8,038 nucleotides of DNA, from contig DTYX01000442.1 in the NCBI GenBank assembly GCA_012961655.1, positions 1-8,038 on the forward strand. The letters run 5' to 3'. The DNA is from Candidatus Poribacteria bacterium (GTDB taxonomy: Bacteria; Poribacteria; WGA-4E; DTYX01). Below are positions 6,896 through 8,038 of this stretch, in pieces. Made by a program: the position numbers and the translations under genes. Each line of letters opens with the position of its first letter. The stretch's first letter is position 1. The notes under the pieces were generated by a model that was not told the DNA's origin, made no database searches, and saw nothing but the letters and a program-made list of their open reading frames with translations.

Positions 6896-8038
6896 ATGAG
6901 AATATTAATAGGACCTATCGACAAAGAACATCCCACATATTACGGATACATCTTCAAAGGGTTTCAATGTTATGATGTAAAGAGCTTCGCGGAAAAAAAC
7001 GCTGATGTTACCTATCGGTATGACCAGGTTACTTTTCAGGATATCCTGAATCAGTTGCCGGATGATTGGATTCCAGACGTAGTGTTCTTCTGGGACCCAG
7101 CATATCAAGGTGTTCCGCCAGGAATTGAGGAATCCCCATATCCTACCATCGGTATGATATGCGATTGGAATTTGGGTTTCGATGCTATTGGGCGAATTAC
7201 TGGATGTTTCGATATCCTATTTACGGATATTGGAGGCGTTGATATATTGAATCGGCTTGGCTTTGAGAACGTGGAACATTGTGGGCTTTACGGATTCGAC
7301 CCGGATACACATCGGCGAATTGACGGGGTCGAAAAGATTTACGATATTACCTTTGTCGGCAACTTAAACCATGAAGTACAGCGTGAACGAGCCAAATGGC
7401 TTAAGCGAATAGCTAGATTATCTGACCGCTATAAAGTCAAAATAGTATCAGGTGTGTACGGTGACGAATACGCGAAGATGCTTAACCAGTCTAAAATCAC
7501 GTTTAATCGGAGTATCCGCGGTGAGATGAACATGAGAGCGTATGAAGCCCCCGCATGCGGTTCGCTCCTTTTTCTTGAGGAAGAAAACAAAGAGGTGCGC
7601 GATTGTTTTACCGATAGGATACATTGCGTGCTTTATAACGACCAAAACCTCGAAGAATTGCTAGAATATTATTTGAGCCATGATGAGGAACGCCAGGAGA
7701 TTACGAAAAAAGGGCATGAAAAGGTTCAGGAATATTCCTACTCCAATCAGATAAAACGGATAATCGGGCGGCTAAAAGAAATTGGATTGGAAAATATAAA
7801 AAGACAAAACCGACAATTTCTTTCTTTGGAGGCGCATCAGCAGCACAAAAATCGAGCTGTACAGGCTTTCCACTCTGTCGTAACGGATGGCAATTTAGAT
7901 GTTGCCAAACGAGAACTCGACAATGCACAGGCTATTATTCCAGAAGACCCTGAAATCTTGAATAATCAAGGGGTAGTATTAGCCACTCGCGCTTTTTCGC
8001 TTAAAGATGTTCGCTTCGCTCACCGACGACTTCGTCTT
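6896..8038 (+). CDS. CgeB-like GT-B glycosyltransferase with TPR-like tail (3' partial)
   Basis: The frame is open from ATG 6896 to the window end (381 residues, no stop). AAAAGGAGG at 6880-6888, seven bases upstream, and a 20-base gap after the preceding stop support the start and translational coupling. Residues 1-140 form an N-terminal Rossmann-like half that includes CDWNLGFD (89-96) and GLYGFDP (130-136). Residues 150-295 form the nucleotide-sugar-binding half with ITFVGNLNHE (151-160), NQSKITFNRSIRG (197-209) and RAYEAPACGSLLF (214-226). These match the CgeB/glycosyltransferase group 1 pattern and resemble module b of the preceding protein. From about 317 a helical TPR-like segment begins, ending in PEDPEILNNQGVVLA (349-363), a typical TPR turn. 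The last 18 or so residues are Arg-rich and no longer fit a TPR. It probably transfers a sugar in the cytoplasm, with the TPRs as a protein-binding or scaffold region. Donor and acceptor are unknown. Confidence 0.85.
   Translation, partial: MRILIGPIDKEHPTYYGYIFKGFQCYDVKSFAEKNADVTYRYDQVTFQDILNQLPDDWIPDVVFFWDPAYQGVPPGIEESPYPTIGMICDWNLGFDAIGRITGCFDILFTDIGGVDILNRLGFENVEHCGLYGFDPDTHRRIDGVEKIYDITFVGNLNHEVQRERAKWLKRIARLSDRYKVKIVSGVYGDEYAKMLNQSKITFNRSIRGEMNMRAYEAPACGSLLFLEEENKEVRDCFTDRIHCVLYNDQNLEELLEYYLSHDEERQEITKKGHEKVQEYSYSNQIKRIIGRLKEIGLENIKRQNRQFLSLEAHQQHKNRAVQAFHSVVTDGNLDVAKRELDNAQAIIPEDPEILNNQGVVLATRAFSLKDVRFAHRRLRL

Overview
The window is a piece of a bacterial surface-glycan or glycoconjugate biosynthesis locus. 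All five genes are on the + strand and closely spaced: gaps are 21, 67, 88 and 20 bases, with Shine-Dalgarno sequences before each start that can be seen. This suggests one operon, cut by the window at both ends. The purine-rich AAGGAGG-type ribosome sites and the gene families show that it is bacterial. Nothing in the sequence fixes the phylum. No rRNA, tRNA, CRISPR array, insertion sequence or convincing promoter or terminator was seen, and no gap between genes exceeds 88 bases.

Layout: (1) 1-1029, a FemAB/GNAT-type acyl- or aminoacyl-transferase missing only its extreme N-terminus. It is clearly more AT-rich than the genes after it. (2) 1051-2037, an extended short-chain dehydrogenase/epimerase of the sugar-nucleotide type. 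(3) 2105-3217, a DegT/DnrJ/EryC1-type PLP aminotransferase. An 8-base tandem repeat lies across its stop codon. (4) 3306-6875, a very large protein of 1189 residues that joins a GT2 glycosyltransferase, a CgeB-like GT-B glycosyltransferase, a radical SAM domain with SPASM-like extra cysteines, a shortened second GT2 domain and a truncated, motif-less third GT2 domain. (5) 6896-8038 (runs off the end), a stand-alone CgeB-like glycosyltransferase with the start of a TPR-like tail.

A reasonable reading is that genes 2 and 3 make an NDP-amino sugar, gene 1 may acylate or aminoacylate an amino group, and genes 4 and 5 transfer sugars. The radical SAM module would modify a sugar, lipid or peptide by radical chemistry. 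The sugar, the acceptor and the radical reaction cannot be read from the sequence.

The most notable feature is gene 4. The radical SAM module begins exactly at an in-frame ATG (4923) with a near-perfect Shine-Dalgarno sequence five bases upstream. Either two genes have been fused with the old start preserved, or the radical SAM half is also made as a separate protein, or an indel in the sequence has joined two genes.
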